Assembly: GCA_020809425.1 (NCBI GenBank)
Contig: JAGGDC010000001.1
Coordinates: 1,302,001-1,366,000 of the forward strand
DNA: 64,000 bases
Reading direction: 5' to 3'
Source of the DNA: Candidatus Synoicihabitans palmerolidicus
Lineage (GTDB): Bacteria > Verrucomicrobiota > Verrucomicrobiia > Opitutales > Opitutaceae
Shown: positions 51,262 to 61,164 of the stretch, in pieces
Layout of the letters: every line of letters starts with the position of its first letter
How positions within the stretch are numbered: the stretch's first letter is position 1
The notes under the pieces: generated by a model
Database searches by the model: none
Seen by the model: the letters and a program-made list of their open reading frames with translations, nothing else
Told to the model about the DNA's origin: nothing
Translations under genes and position numbers: made by a program

Positions 51262-52280
51262 ATGAAGCTCCGCCCCTACCTTTCCGTCCTCGCCGGTTCC
51301 GTGCTCCTCTGGTCCGGCTGTGGCAAATCTGATTCGTCCGCTACCACGTCGACCGAAGCCGGCCCTTCCTTGAAAGTGGGCTTCGCCCAAACCGGTGCCG
51401 AAAGTGCCTGGCGCACCGCCAATACCAATTCCATGCGTCAGGAAGCTGAGCGCCGCGGGATCGACCTCAAATTTACCGACGGTCAAAGCAAACAGGAAAA
51501 CCAAATTCGCGCCGTCCGCTCCTTCATCGCTCAGAACGTCGACGCCATCGCCATCGCCCCAATCGTGGAAACAGGCTGGGATCCGGTCCTCTGCGAGGCC
51601 AAGCGCGCCAACATTCCAGTCATTCTCATGGACCGGTCAGTGCAAACCACCGACGAGTCTCTCTACGTTGCCTTCGTCGGATCCGACTTCGCAGAAGAGG
51701 GTCGGATGGCCGCCAACTGGCTCGCCGAGCATGCCAGAAAGCGCACAAAATCGTTGAACTCCAGGGCGAACCGGGCTCCGCCGCCGCGAACGAGCGTCGC
51801 AAGGCCTTCGGCGACGCTATCGCCGCGCACTCCTGTTTCCGATTGATCGACTCCCAGACCGGAAATTTCCGCCGCACCAATGGGAAAACCGTGATGGAGG
51901 CCATGCTCAAGACCCACGGTAAGGAAATCGAGATCGTCTACGCCCACAACGACGACATGGCCCTGGGCGCCATCCAAGTCATCGACGAGGCGGGCCTCAC
52001 TCCGGGTAAAGACATCATGGTCGTTTCCATCGACGCCATCAAGAAAGCCGTCCAAGCCGTCGCCGATGGTCGCATCAACTGCACCGTCGAATGCAACCCG
52101 CTCTTTGGTCCAAAAATTTACGATACCATCGACTTGATCCTAAAAGGCGAGCCCGTCGAAAAGCGCATGTATAACAAGGACGAACTCTTCGACGCATCCA
52201 ACGCCGCCGCCGCCTTGCCCACTCGCCAATACGGAGCTCGTCCTTTCCCCCCCCCCCCACTCCTTCGACTCAACTCGGCC
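51262..52280 (+). pseudogene. ytfQ: YtfQ-like sugar-binding lipoprotein, frameshifted and without its stop
   Basis: Periplasmic binding protein of a sugar ABC importer. The lipoprotein signal is VLLWSGCGKSD. LKVGFAQTGAESAWR, FTDGQSKQENQIRAVRSFI and IAPIVETGWDPVLCEAK are typical YtfQ blocks. Near 51740 one base is missing; the next frame gives KIVELQGEPGSAAANERR, NFRRTNGKTVMEAML, YAHNDDMALGAIQVI and ALPTRQYG. The family ends with NRQY plus stop; here the frame runs on through a C12 tract straight into the ATPase gene. Confidence 0.87.
52247..52258 (+). repeat. Twelve-C homopolymer between ytfQ and ytfR
   Basis: The run sits between the C-terminal NRQY-like end of the binding protein and the GTG start of the ATPase gene. 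As read, it joins both genes in one frame because the ytfQ stop codon is gone. Confidence 0.9.
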
Positions 52281-53791
52281 GTGTCCTCCGATCCTTTGCT
52301 TGCCCTTCGTGGCATCGGTAAACGTTTACCGGGAGTCATCGCTTTGGATCAGGTCGACTTCCCCGTGCGGGCTGGCGAGATTCACGCCCTGATGGGTGAA
52401 AATGGCGCCGGAAAATCAACCCTCATCAAGGTACTCACCGGCGTCCATCATCCGGACACGGGGCAGGTGAAGCTGCGCGGAACAAACCTGAGCGCCGCCT
52501 CCCCTCGCGATGCCGAAACCGTCGGCATCAGCACCGTCTGCCAAGAAGTCAATTTGGTGCCGTCCCTGAGCGTCGCCGAAAACATCGCTCTCGGTCGCCA
52601 ACCCGGTCGATTCGGCTTCATCAATTAGCGTGCCGTGCGCGAGCGCGCCCGCGTCGCCCTCGCTCGCCTCGACATCGTTTGCGACGTCGACGCCGAACTG
52701 GGCAGCCTGTCGGTGGCCATGCAACAAATGGTCGCGATCGCTCGCGCTCTGGATATCTCGGCTCAAATTCTGATCCTCGACGAACCCACCGCACCGCTCG
52801 ACGAACGCGAAGTCGAGGAGCTGTTCCGCATCATGCGGCGTCTGCGCTACGAGGGCCTGGGCATTGCCTTCGTTACTCATTTCCTCGATCCGGTCTACGC
52901 CGTGAGCGATCGTATCACGGTCCTGCGCAACGGCACTTTGGTGGGCGAATACCTCACCGCCTAACTCCCCCGCCTCGCCCTCGTCGGCAAGATGTTGGGT
53001 CGCGATATCACCGCCGAGTAACACGCGCCGTCGCCAACCACTTCCGACGAGACGCCCCATCTGCTCACCGCCACCGACCTCGTACGCGATGCTACCATCG
53101 GTTCGGTGTCCCTCACCGCGCGTCCAGGGCAGGTCTCCGGCCTCGCCGGTTTACTGGGGTCCGGTCGCACCGAGACCATTCGCCTGCTCTTTGGTATCGA
53201 CCCATTGGATACTGGGTCCATCACTCTCGGCGCAGACCGTCTCACCTCCCTCGATCCCCGCTCCGCCGTGCGCCATGGTATCGCGTTTTGCTCCGAGGAT
53301 CGCAAGGTCGAGGGCATCCTGCCCAACTTGATGGTTCGCGACAACAACATCATCGCCCTGCAGGCCCGCCAAGGTGCCGTTCGCCCGCTCTCCCCGGCCG
53401 ACCAGTCCGCCCTTTGCGACCGTTTCATCAAAGCTCTGCGCATCAAAACCCCGAGCGCCGAAGTGCCGGTCAGCACCCTCTCGGGCGGCAACCAACAAAA
53501 GGTGCTCCTGGCCCGTTGGCTTGCCACCGCGCCTCGCTTGCTCCTGCTCGACGAGCCCACTCGGGGCATCGACGTGGGCGCTAAACAGAAAATCGAGAAA
53601 CTGATCGCCGAACTCTGCCAGGACGGCCTCGCCGTCGTATTTGTCTCTTCCGAAATAGAGGAAGTCGTGCGCAACTGCCATCGCGTCTTCGTGCTGCGCG
53701 AACGCCGCAACGTCGCCGAATATCGCGACGCGACATCACACTACCCTCCGTGCTCCGCGCCATGGCCGGCGCCTCCGCTTCCGATTCATGA
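52281..53791 (+). pseudogene. ytfR: YtfR-like sugar ABC transporter ATPase with three in-frame stops
   Basis: A tandem ABC ATPase of about 500 residues. The first half has Walker A GENGAGKSTLIK, QQMVAIARALDISAQILILDEPTA and VTHFLDPVYAVSDRITVLRNG. The second half has GLLGSGRTETIRLLFG, FCSEDRKVEGILP, VSTLSGGNQQKVLLARWL and LLLLDEPTRGIDVGAK. One frame spans the gene but contains TAG at 52626-52628 (family Trp likely), TAA at 52962-52964 and TAA at 53019-53021. A final shift near 53730 is needed to reach ITLPSVLRAMAGASA and the TGA at 53791, which overlaps the ytfT start (ATGA). Confidence 0.9.
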
Positions 53792-54807
53792 GCGCCTCGT
53801 CCTCCGCTCCTCCATCAGCCCGCTCTCCCGTGTGGTGGCCCGCCATCGGGCTCCTGGTCGTCATTGTGGTCAACGCCGTTTTCGATCCCAGCTTCCTGTC
53901 GCTGTCGTTCGTCGATGGTCATATCTACGGCACGCCCATCGATATTTTCAACCAAGGCTCGCGCGTTATGCTCCTCGCCTTGGGCATGACTCTGGTCATC
54001 GCCACCGGCGGCGTGGACCTTTCCGTTGGCTCTGTCGTCGCCATCAGTGCCTCCGTCTGTGCCCAATTGCTGGTGCGCGAGACTCCGCTGGCTTTCGTCA
54101 TCCTGGCCGCTCTCGGCACCGGACTGGCGACCGGAAGCATCAACGCCTTGCTCATCGCACGCCTGGGCATTCAGCCCATTGTGGCCACTCTCATCCTGAT
54201 GGTCGCAGGTCGGGGTGTGGCTCAACTCATCACCGACGGCAACGTCATCATCTTCAGTGATCCCGCTTTCGAATTCCTCGCCACAGGCCATGTCTTGGGT
54301 CTGCCTTTTGCCGCGTTGCTGGTTCTCGTCCTCTTCGGCCTGACTCATCTCGCCATGCGCAAAACCGCCGCTGGGTTATTTCTCGAAGCCGTCGGCGACA
54401 ACGCCACCGCGAGTCATTTCGCCGGCCTCGCCGCCGCCCGTATCAAAGCTCTGGCCTACATCATGTGTGGGGCATGTGCCGGTCTCTGCGGCGGCGCCCT
54501 CGCCGCCGCCCACATCGCCGCTGCCGACGCCTACCAGGCCGGTATCAACATGGAACTCAACGCTATCTTCGCCGTGGTCATCGGCGGCACAGCGCTCACC
54601 GGCGGTCGATTCTACCTCCTCGGCTCCCTCTTTTTGAAAACCCTCACGTTGAGCATGTTTTACTTCGGCGTCCCGCCCGCCGTAGCTCCTGTGCCCAAGG
54701 CTGTGCTCATCATCGCGGTCGCCCTGATCCAAACTCCCCGTCTCCGTCAAAACCTAACTCGGTGGTGGCAAAATCGGGGCGTCCGTTCGGAACCCGTCCG
54801 TTCATGA
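53788..54807 (+). CDS. ytfT: YtfT-like sugar ABC transporter permease
   Basis: A 339-residue inner-membrane permease of the BPD_transp_2 family. Typical motifs are LLALGMTLVIATGGVDLSVGS, ALLIARLGIQPIVATLILM, AVGDNATASHFAGL and ELNAIFAVVIGGTALTGG. About eight to ten helices are visible. It is the only intact gene of the arabinose locus. Its ATG overlaps the ytfR stop and its TGA overlaps the yjfF start, so translation was coupled. With an inactive ATPase and binding protein it is unlikely to transport anything. Confidence 0.93.
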   Translation: MSASSSAPPSARSPVWWPAIGLLVVIVVNAVFDPSFLSLSFVDGHIYGTPIDIFNQGSRVMLLALGMTLVIATGGVDLSVGSVVAISASVCAQLLVRETPLAFVILAALGTGLATGSINALLIARLGIQPIVATLILMVAGRGVAQLITDGNVIIFSDPAFEFLATGHVLGLPFAALLVLVLFGLTHLAMRKTAAGLFLEAVGDNATASHFAGLAAARIKALAYIMCGACAGLCGGALAAAHIAAADAYQAGINMELNAIFAVVIGGTALTGGRFYLLGSLFLKTLTLSMFYFGVPPAVAPVPKAVLIIAVALIQTPRLRQNLTRWWQNRGVRSEPVRS

Positions 54808-55777
54808 CCTCGTTCCTCGCTCAAATTCGCCGCAACCTCGCAGTGTGGACGACCGGCGCGATCCTCATCGCATTGTATGCGACTGGTGGATTCCTCTACG
54901 AGGGCTTCTTCAGTGGTCGGGTCGTGGCCAATCTTTTTCCCGACAACGCCTTCCTCGGTACCGCCGCCCTCGGCATGACCTTGGTCATCTTCACCGGGGG
55001 CATCGATCTTTCGGTCGGTTCCGTGCTCGGTTTCACCTCCATCCTTACAGCCACCTTGATCGGGCCCATGGGGTGGCCCCCCACGTTGGCTTGGTTGTTC
55101 GCCCTCTTCGCCGGAACGTTGCTCGGCATGGGCATGGGAAGATTGGTGGAAAAGTGCTCGTTGCCTCCCTTTCTAGTGACGCTGGCCGGCATGTTTTTCG
55201 CCCGTGGCTTGGCCTTGCGGTTAGCACCGAGTCCGTGCCCATCAATCACCGTTGGTATGCCTCTTTGAGTGAGGTCTACATTTCGTTCGGCTCATTCCGA
55301 CTCCCGCTGCCAGGTATCCTGTTCATCGTATTGACCGCTCTGATTTACCAGGTCGCCCACCACACGAGATTTGGCCGGAATCTCCTCGCCATCGGCAGCA
55401 ATGAAGCGTCTGCGCGCTTGATGGATTTGCCCATTAGTCGGACCAAAATCGGCGCCTATGCTCTGAACCGCGCGCTCGCCGCCATGGCTGGCATCGTGGC
55501 CACGCTCTACACGGGTTCGGGCAACCCCGCCACCGGCGTCGGTCTCGAACTCGACGCTATCGCAGTCGTCGTCATTGGGGGGACTTTGCTCGCGGGGGGC
55601 CGAGGCCACGTGGTCGGCACGTTGCTCGGGGTGCTCATTTTTGGTGTCATCCAAATCGGCATCCTCTTTGACGGACGTCTCAGCTTCGCGTGGATGCGTA
55701 TCGTCGTCGGCCTACTCCTCCTAGTTTTCATTCTACTTCAACACTTGCTCGTGACTCGTCTAGCTTCCGCGCGCTGA
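54804..55777 (+). pseudogene. yjfF: YjfF-like sugar ABC transporter permease, one frameshift
   Basis: The second permease of the pair. The N-terminal part has LFPDNAFLGTAALGMTLVIF, GGIDLSVGSVLGF and SLPPFLVTLAGMFFARGLAL. One base is missing near 55218, after which SVPINHRWYASLSEVYISFG, LLAIGSNEASARLMDLPIS and ELDAIAVVVIGGTLLAGGRGH continue in another frame to 55777. Reassembled length is about 325 residues, normal for YjfF. The end overlaps the convergent lacI-type gene by 40 bp. Confidence 0.9.
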
Positions 55778-56814
55778 ATCAAGCCCGGCACGCTCGCTCC
55801 ATCGATCCAGGTCGCACCAATCAATGTAGCCCGCGGAAAGTCGTTCACGCCGGTTTCGTTGTTGTGGATTTGGCTGATCACCATGTCCACCGCCGCCTCA
55901 CCCACGGCGAAGTTGTGTTGATTCATGCCAGCAATATCCGGCCTCGCCGCGCTCCACTCCAATTGAGCTACGCCCACATCTTTCGGCACCGTCATGCCAT
56001 CGCGTCCCAGCCAATTGAGCACGTTATTGTAGAGCGTAAAAATAACATCTGGTCGATACGCATCCATCCACTCGTGAAAGCCGACCAGAGCCTCCTCCCC
56101 CAACGCTCGTTCCGCAAAAACCGGCACTCGCTGCGACTGCGCTAAAGCTCGCTGTCCTGTCGAAAACCCCGCGGTAAAGCGTCGCTCAATCAACGCATCA
56201 ATTACGTCGTCCAGCACCAATCCGGGTCGCTGATAACCCAGTTCCACGGCCCGCTCCAACGCTCGCAACGCCAGATGATGATGATCCACCGAACAATACC
56301 ACAACGCCGGTTGCCGCGTGCGCCCCCCCGTCACCACCGTGGGAAACTACTTCCAGAGAGGCGCCAACTCCTGAGGCAAACGATTGGAATCCATCAATCC
56401 GCTCAACACGATGCCCTTGATCCCACGCGTCGTGAAAATCCGCCTCAGCCTCGCCGCATTGTACTCCGGATCGTGCAACCAAAACTCGTCGAATGAATAG
56501 CCCGTCTTTTTCGCCCGGCTCTTGCACCCGTGCACATAAGTCGGGATCGTGGGAGGACGCCGCAAGGCTTGCTCGTCCCGGTTCGTATTAATCATCGCCA
56601 ACTTCGCTCGAAACCGCGTCGACCGACTTGATCTTAACTGCGCCATCAGATGCGAGACCGTTGCATTGGGCACATAACCCATTTGCTCCGCCATTGCCCG
56701 CACCCGCTCTTGCGTGCGTTCCGGGATCTGCCCATCACCACGTAGCGCCAGCGAAATTGTATTCTTCGAACATCCCAGTTCGCGGGCAATGTCTGTCACG
56801 GTCGGACGGGGCAT
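55738..56814 (-). pseudogene. LacI-family transcriptional regulator, nonsense-interrupted
   Basis: The N-terminal helix-turn-helix reads TVTDIARELGCSKNTISLAL and the hinge RVRAMAEQMGYVPNATVS. The periplasmic-binding-like effector domain continues to PQELAPLWK, then TAG at 56347-56349, and in the same frame FPTVVTGGRTRQPALWY, LALRALERAVELGYQRPGLV and DVGVAQLEWSAARPDIAGMNQ to 55738. A CAG-to-TAG change explains the stop. The gene is divergent from araB and convergent with yjfF, so it was probably the local repressor. Confidence 0.9.
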
Positions 56815-56966
56815 TTCACGATCTCAATTCACCTCCATCTAACGGTCAAGTGGCCTCGCGGATTTCCCCCGACCTTTCCTTGTCACATCCTTGATCCCTA
56901 GCCTCTTCTACTCCGGTATCCGCGAACGCGCGACCCGGTCTTGCCTCTCCATCACCCCTCCCCGCT

Positions 56967-58637
56967 ATGTTCACCCTCGGTCTTGATTACGGCACCAACT
57001 CCGCCCGCGCCCTCATCGTCCGCTGCGCCGATGGCAAGGAATTCGGCTGGCTCCTGGGTGGTCGATTGTCCTTCCGGCCATCAAGGCGTCCTTCTCGACC
57101 CCAAGGACCACAACGTGGCCCGACAAAACCCGCTCGACTACTTGCACTGCCTCGAGGTCGCCACCCAAGGCGCCCTGACCGTCGCCTCCCGCAAACGTGG
57201 TTTCAAAGCCGCCAAGGTCGTCGGTATTGGCGTCGATACCACCGGCTCCAGTCCTCTCCCTGTCGATGCTCAAAACCGTGCTCTCGTCGCGGACCCGCAG
57301 TGGACGAAAAATCTCAACGCGCACTGCTGGCTGTGGAAGGATCATACGAGCTGGCGGGAGGCGGCCCGGATCACTTCCCTCGCCGCGAACCATCGGCCCG
57401 AGTACATTGCCAAATGCGGCAACACTTACTCCTCCGAGTGGTTCTGGGCCAAGCTCTGGCATTGCCTCAAGGCCGACCCCGCGGTCGTCGCCGCCGCTCA
57501 CTCCTGGGTTGAAATGTGTGACTGGTTGCCCGTCGTCCTTGGCGGTATCACTGACCCCTCCGCCATCAAACGCGGCATCTGCGCCGCCGGCCACAAAGCT
57601 CTCTATTGCGACGAATGGGGCGGCCTCCCCGATAACACGTTCCTGGGAAAACTCTCGCCCCAACTCGCCGCCCTGCGCGATCATCTGTATTCAAAAGCTT
57701 ACGACGCGAGCGAGATCGCCGGTCACCTCTGCCCGGCATGGGCCGCCAAACTCGGTCTCCCCGTTGGCATTCCTTTCGCATTGGTGAATTCAACGTCCAC
57801 TATGGCGTCATTGGGTCCGGCGTGGCCGAAGGCACTCTCGTTAAGGTGATCGGTACCTCCACCTGCGACGTCGGCGTAGTTTCCGCTTCCAAGACGGTCG
57901 CGGATATCCCCGGGATCTGCGGAATCGTCAAAGGCTCCATCCTGCCGGGTTTCTACGGACACGAAGCCGGCCAATCCGCCGTCGGCGACATCTTCAAGTG
58001 GTGGGTCGAAGTCATTTGCGCGGGCGACGATGCCACTCACGCCACATTCACTCGCGAGGCCACCGCCCTCGCTCCCGCGGAAAGTGGCCTGCTCGCCCTC
58101 GACTGGAACAACGGCAACCGCACCATCCTCGTCGACCAACGTCTCACCGGGCTCACTCTCGACACCACCCTCCATACCACTCCCGCCGAAATCTACCGCG
58201 CCCTCATCGGGAGGCCACCGCCTTCGGCGCTCGCGCCATAATCGAACGGTTCCGCGCTTACGGCGTTCCCATCAAACGCGTCGTGTGCGCCGGCGGCATC
58301 GCCGATAAAAATCCCATGCTCATGCAGATCTACGCCGACGTCACCGGCTGCACCATGCTCGTCGCCGGCTCCAGCCAAGCCTGTGCCCTCGGGTCCGCCG
58401 TCTCCGCCGCCGTCCTCGCTGGTGCTCACCCGAACTTCAAAACGGCCCAGGCCAAAATGACCTCACTTAAACCCGTAGCCTACAAACCCAACCCCACTGC
58501 CCGCCGCACCTACCAAAAACTCTACGCCTTGTATCAGCAACTTCACGACAGCTTCGGTGGCGTCACCCCCGAACGCCGATCTCTCCGACATCATGCAAAC
58601 TCTGCTCACCCTCAAGGAAAAAGCCCACACCTCCTGA
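56967..58637 (+). pseudogene. araB: Ribulokinase AraB, at least four frameshifts
   Basis: FGGY-family kinase phosphorylating L-ribulose. The start MFTLGLDYGTNSARALIVRC is typical. Further pieces in other frames are DYLHCLEVATQGALTVAS, GIGVDTTGSSPLPVDAQN, WLWKDHTSWREAARITSLA, YSSEWFWAKLWHCLKADP, GVIGSGVAEGTLVKVIGTSTCD, GFYGHEAGQSAVGDIFKWW, LDWNNGNRTILVDQRLTG, RVVCAGGIADKNPMLMQIYAD and QACALGSAVSAAVLAGAH. Frame changes fall near 57055, 57770, 58210 and 58565. The total span (1671 bp, 557 codons) is normal, so small indels rather than deletions broke it. Confidence 0.93.
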
Positions 58638-58677
58638 CCAACTTGTAACGTACCAACTTGTATCGTAATACGTTACA
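58638..58677. promoter_or_regulatory. Candidate operator between araB and araA
   Basis: ACCAACTTGTAACGT (58638-58652) is followed directly by ACCAACTTGTATCGT (58653-58667), a 14-of-15 direct repeat. TGTAACGTA (58644-58652) and TACGTTACA (58669-58677) also form a perfect inverted repeat. LacI-type operators often have CG at a half-site end, as here. Binding by the neighbouring LacI-type regulator is inference. Confidence 0.45.
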
Positions 58678-58698
58678 TAATTCCTTGATCCCATTATC

Positions 58699-60207
58699 AT
58701 GAAACTCCTTCCATCTCCCGTCATCTGGTTCGTCTGCGGCTCCCAACACCTCTACGGCCCAGGGCCGCTCCAATCCGTGGCCGCCCATGCCGCCACCATT
58801 GCCCAACACCTCGACCGCTCTAAACACCTTCCGCTCAAGGTCGTCTACAAAACTCTGCTGACGACCCCCGACGAGATCACCAACCTCTGCATCGAGGCGA
58901 ACGCCAATCCCGACTGCGGTGGACTCATCCTGTGGATGCACACTTTCTCACCGTCCAAAATGTGGATCCGCGGCCTGGGCATTCTCTCCAAGCCGTTCCT
59001 CCACCTCCACACCCAGTTCAATCGTGACTTGCCGTGGAGCACGATCGACATGGATTTTATGAACCTCAACCAAGCGGCCCATGGCGATCGCGAGGCCGGA
59101 TTTATCCACACGCGGATGCGTCTCGATCGCAAGGTCGTGGTTAGCCACTGGAGCGCTGCCGAAGTGCAGCAACGCGTCGGTGCCTAGATGCGCGCCGTTC
59201 GTGGTTGGACCGATTTGCAGGGGGCTCGCTTCGTCCGCTTCGGAGACAACATGCGCCAAGTTGCCGTCACCGATGGCGACAAAGTCTCCGCCGAAATGAA
59301 GCTTGGATTCTCCGTCAACCCCCACGGAATCGGTGACCTCGTGGCCCTCGTCGACGCAGTCAAAACCAAAGACATCTCCGCCTTGTGCACCGACTACGAA
59401 AAGGCCTACCGGCTCGCCCCCGCTCTCAAAAAAGACGGCAAACGTCACCGTGAACTTTGATACAGCGCTCGCCTCACATTGGGCATGGGCCAGTTTCTCG
59501 AAGCCGGTGACTTCAAGGGGTTCACCGACACCTTCGAAGACCTGCACGGTCTGCGCCAGTTGCCCGGTATGGCGACTCAACGCCTCATGGAGGCCGGCTA
59601 CGGCTTCGGCGGCGAGGGTGATTGGAAAACCGCCGCCTTGGTACGTGCCATGAAGGTCATGGGGCACGGTCTAGCTGGTGGCACATCCTTCATGGAGGAT
59701 TACACCTATCACTGGTCTCCCCGGGGCCACCAAGTTCTCGGTTCTCACATGCTCGAAATCTGCCCCAGCATCGCTGCCGGCAAACCCAAAATCGAAGTCC
59801 ACCCGTTGGGCATCGGCGGCAAGGAAGATCCCGTGCGCATGGGATTTGATGCCCCCGCCGGGGAAGCCCTCAATGCCAGCCTCGTCGATCTCGGCAACCG
59901 CTTCCGCCTCATCGTTAACGAAGTCACGGCGGTCAAACCGCCGCAGCTGCCCAAGTGGCCTGTTGCCCGCGCCGTTTGGGAATGCAAACCCGACTTCAAA
60001 ACCGCCTGCCAATCCTGGATTCTCTCGGGTGGAGCCCACCACACCAGTTACAGTTACACGGTCCCCAGTGAAATGTTGGAAGACTTCGCGACCATCGCCG
60101 GACTCGAGACCGTGCACATCGATGCCGACACGCGTATTTCCAATCTCCAACAAGACCTCCGTAACAACGAGGTGTACTACCACCTCAACCAAGGCTTCCG
60201 AGCCTGA
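58699..60207 (+). pseudogene. araA: L-arabinose isomerase AraA, two in-frame stops
   Basis: Converts L-arabinose to L-ribulose. One frame spans 502 codons, the normal size: [113 protein letters not shown] and [10 protein letters not shown] are all family blocks. TAG at 59185-59187 follows VGA and precedes MRAVRGW, where Trp is common. TGA at 59458-59460 precedes [12 protein letters not shown], where Arg is expected. Both fit single transitions (TGG to TAG, CGA to TGA). No frameshift was seen. Confidence 0.95.
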
Positions 60208-60327
60208 TGCATATCAAGGAGTGACTAGACCGTAACCATTGGCGAACCTCCTCCGGTCCACCGACGCACCAACTCACGCCCCACGTCTAACTACTCGCTA
60301 CGATCAGTCCGCCACTTCCCAAAGCCC

Positions 60328-60877
60328 ATGCTCTCCGAACTCAAACGCGAAGCCTACGAGGCCAACATTTCCCTGCCTCGACAAGGCCTGATCAACCTCA
60401 CTTTCGGCAATGCATCCGCCATCGACCGCGCCCGCGGCATCTTCGCCATCAAACCTTCCGGCGTCGACTACGACGATCTCAGCCCCGAAAACATGGTGCT
60501 CGTCGATCTCGAAGGCAAACAGGTCGCAGGCAAACTTCGGCCATCATCCGATACCCCCACTCATCAGCGGCGGCGTCCACACGCATTCCTCTCACGCCAC
60601 TTCTTTTGCCCAAGCCGGCCGCGAAATGCCTATTTTCGGAACCACTCACGCCGACTACCCCGCCGTACTGGTCAATCGCCACGCTCCGTTCACTTGGGGC
60701 GCATCCGTGGGCAAAGCCGTGGAAGTCGCCGTTGCCGTCGAGGGCATCGCCCACATGGCGCTCATGTCCCTCCAGCTCGAACCCTCGCTGCCCCTCATCG
60801 AGACCGCGCTGCTCCACAAACATTTCAAACGCAAACACGGTCCCGGCGCCTACTATGGCCAGACCGGCAACTGCTGA
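60328..60877 (+). pseudogene. araD: L-ribulose-5-phosphate 4-epimerase AraD, frameshifted with internal deletions
   Basis: Class II aldolase-fold enzyme. The N-terminal part is normal: MLSELKREAYEANISLPRQG, LINLTFGNASAIDRARGIF, IKPSGVDYDDLSPENMVL and LRPSSDTPTH. About a dozen residues are then missing before GGVHTHSSHATSFAQAG (zinc His pair), in another frame. After TTHADY roughly 45 residues normally present are absent and the sequence resumes at PAVLVNRHAPFTWGASV, ending KHFKRKHGPGAYYGQTGNC at 60877. The span is about 150 bp shorter than a full gene. Confidence 0.9.
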
Positions 60878-60920
60878 CCTCACCGACCGCGCCCCCCTCC
60901 TCGCGACTTCTCCCAAATAC

Positions 60921-60951
60921 AAAAAATCCGCCGTCAACAACGTGACGGCGG
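60921..60951 (-). terminator. Terminator after tRNA-Leu
   Basis: On the minus strand CCGCCGTCA (60943-60951 complement) pairs with TGACGGCGG (60928-60936 complement) and is followed by a T-run (60921-60926 read as T). It lies 6 bp after the tRNA 3' end. Confidence 0.9.
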
Positions 60952-60956
60952 GAAGG

Positions 60957-61041
60957 TGGTGCTCAGGAAGGGACTCGAACCCTTATGCCTCGCGGCACAC
61001 GCCCCTCAAGCGTGCGTGTCTACCAATTCCACCACCTGAGC
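60957..61041 (-). tRNA. tRNA-Leu (anticodon GAG)
   Basis: A class II tRNA of 85 nt on the minus strand. The acceptor GCTCAGG pairs with CCTGAGC. The anticodon stem CACGC/GCGTG encloses loop TTGAGGG, giving GAG, which reads CTC and CTT. A long variable arm (TGCCGCGAGGCA) and T-arm GGGTTCGAGTCCC are present, and CCA is encoded. Confidence 0.96.
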
Positions 61042-61164
61042 ATTTCAAGAGGGGAACGCGGACTAAGAAAGATGCTCCGCACCTTGTAAAGCTCTGAAAT
61101 CTACTTTCTAGATTCGGCTTGGAGACTTTCCGTCCCTCACCCACGGTCGATTCTCCTTTTGATC

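Noticed and set aside
52281..59460. Stop-codon reassignment (TAG, TAA or TGA read as an amino acid)
   Set aside because: All three stops occur inside genes, intact genes end normally with these same codons, and the affected genes also carry frameshifts or deletions. Decay is simpler.
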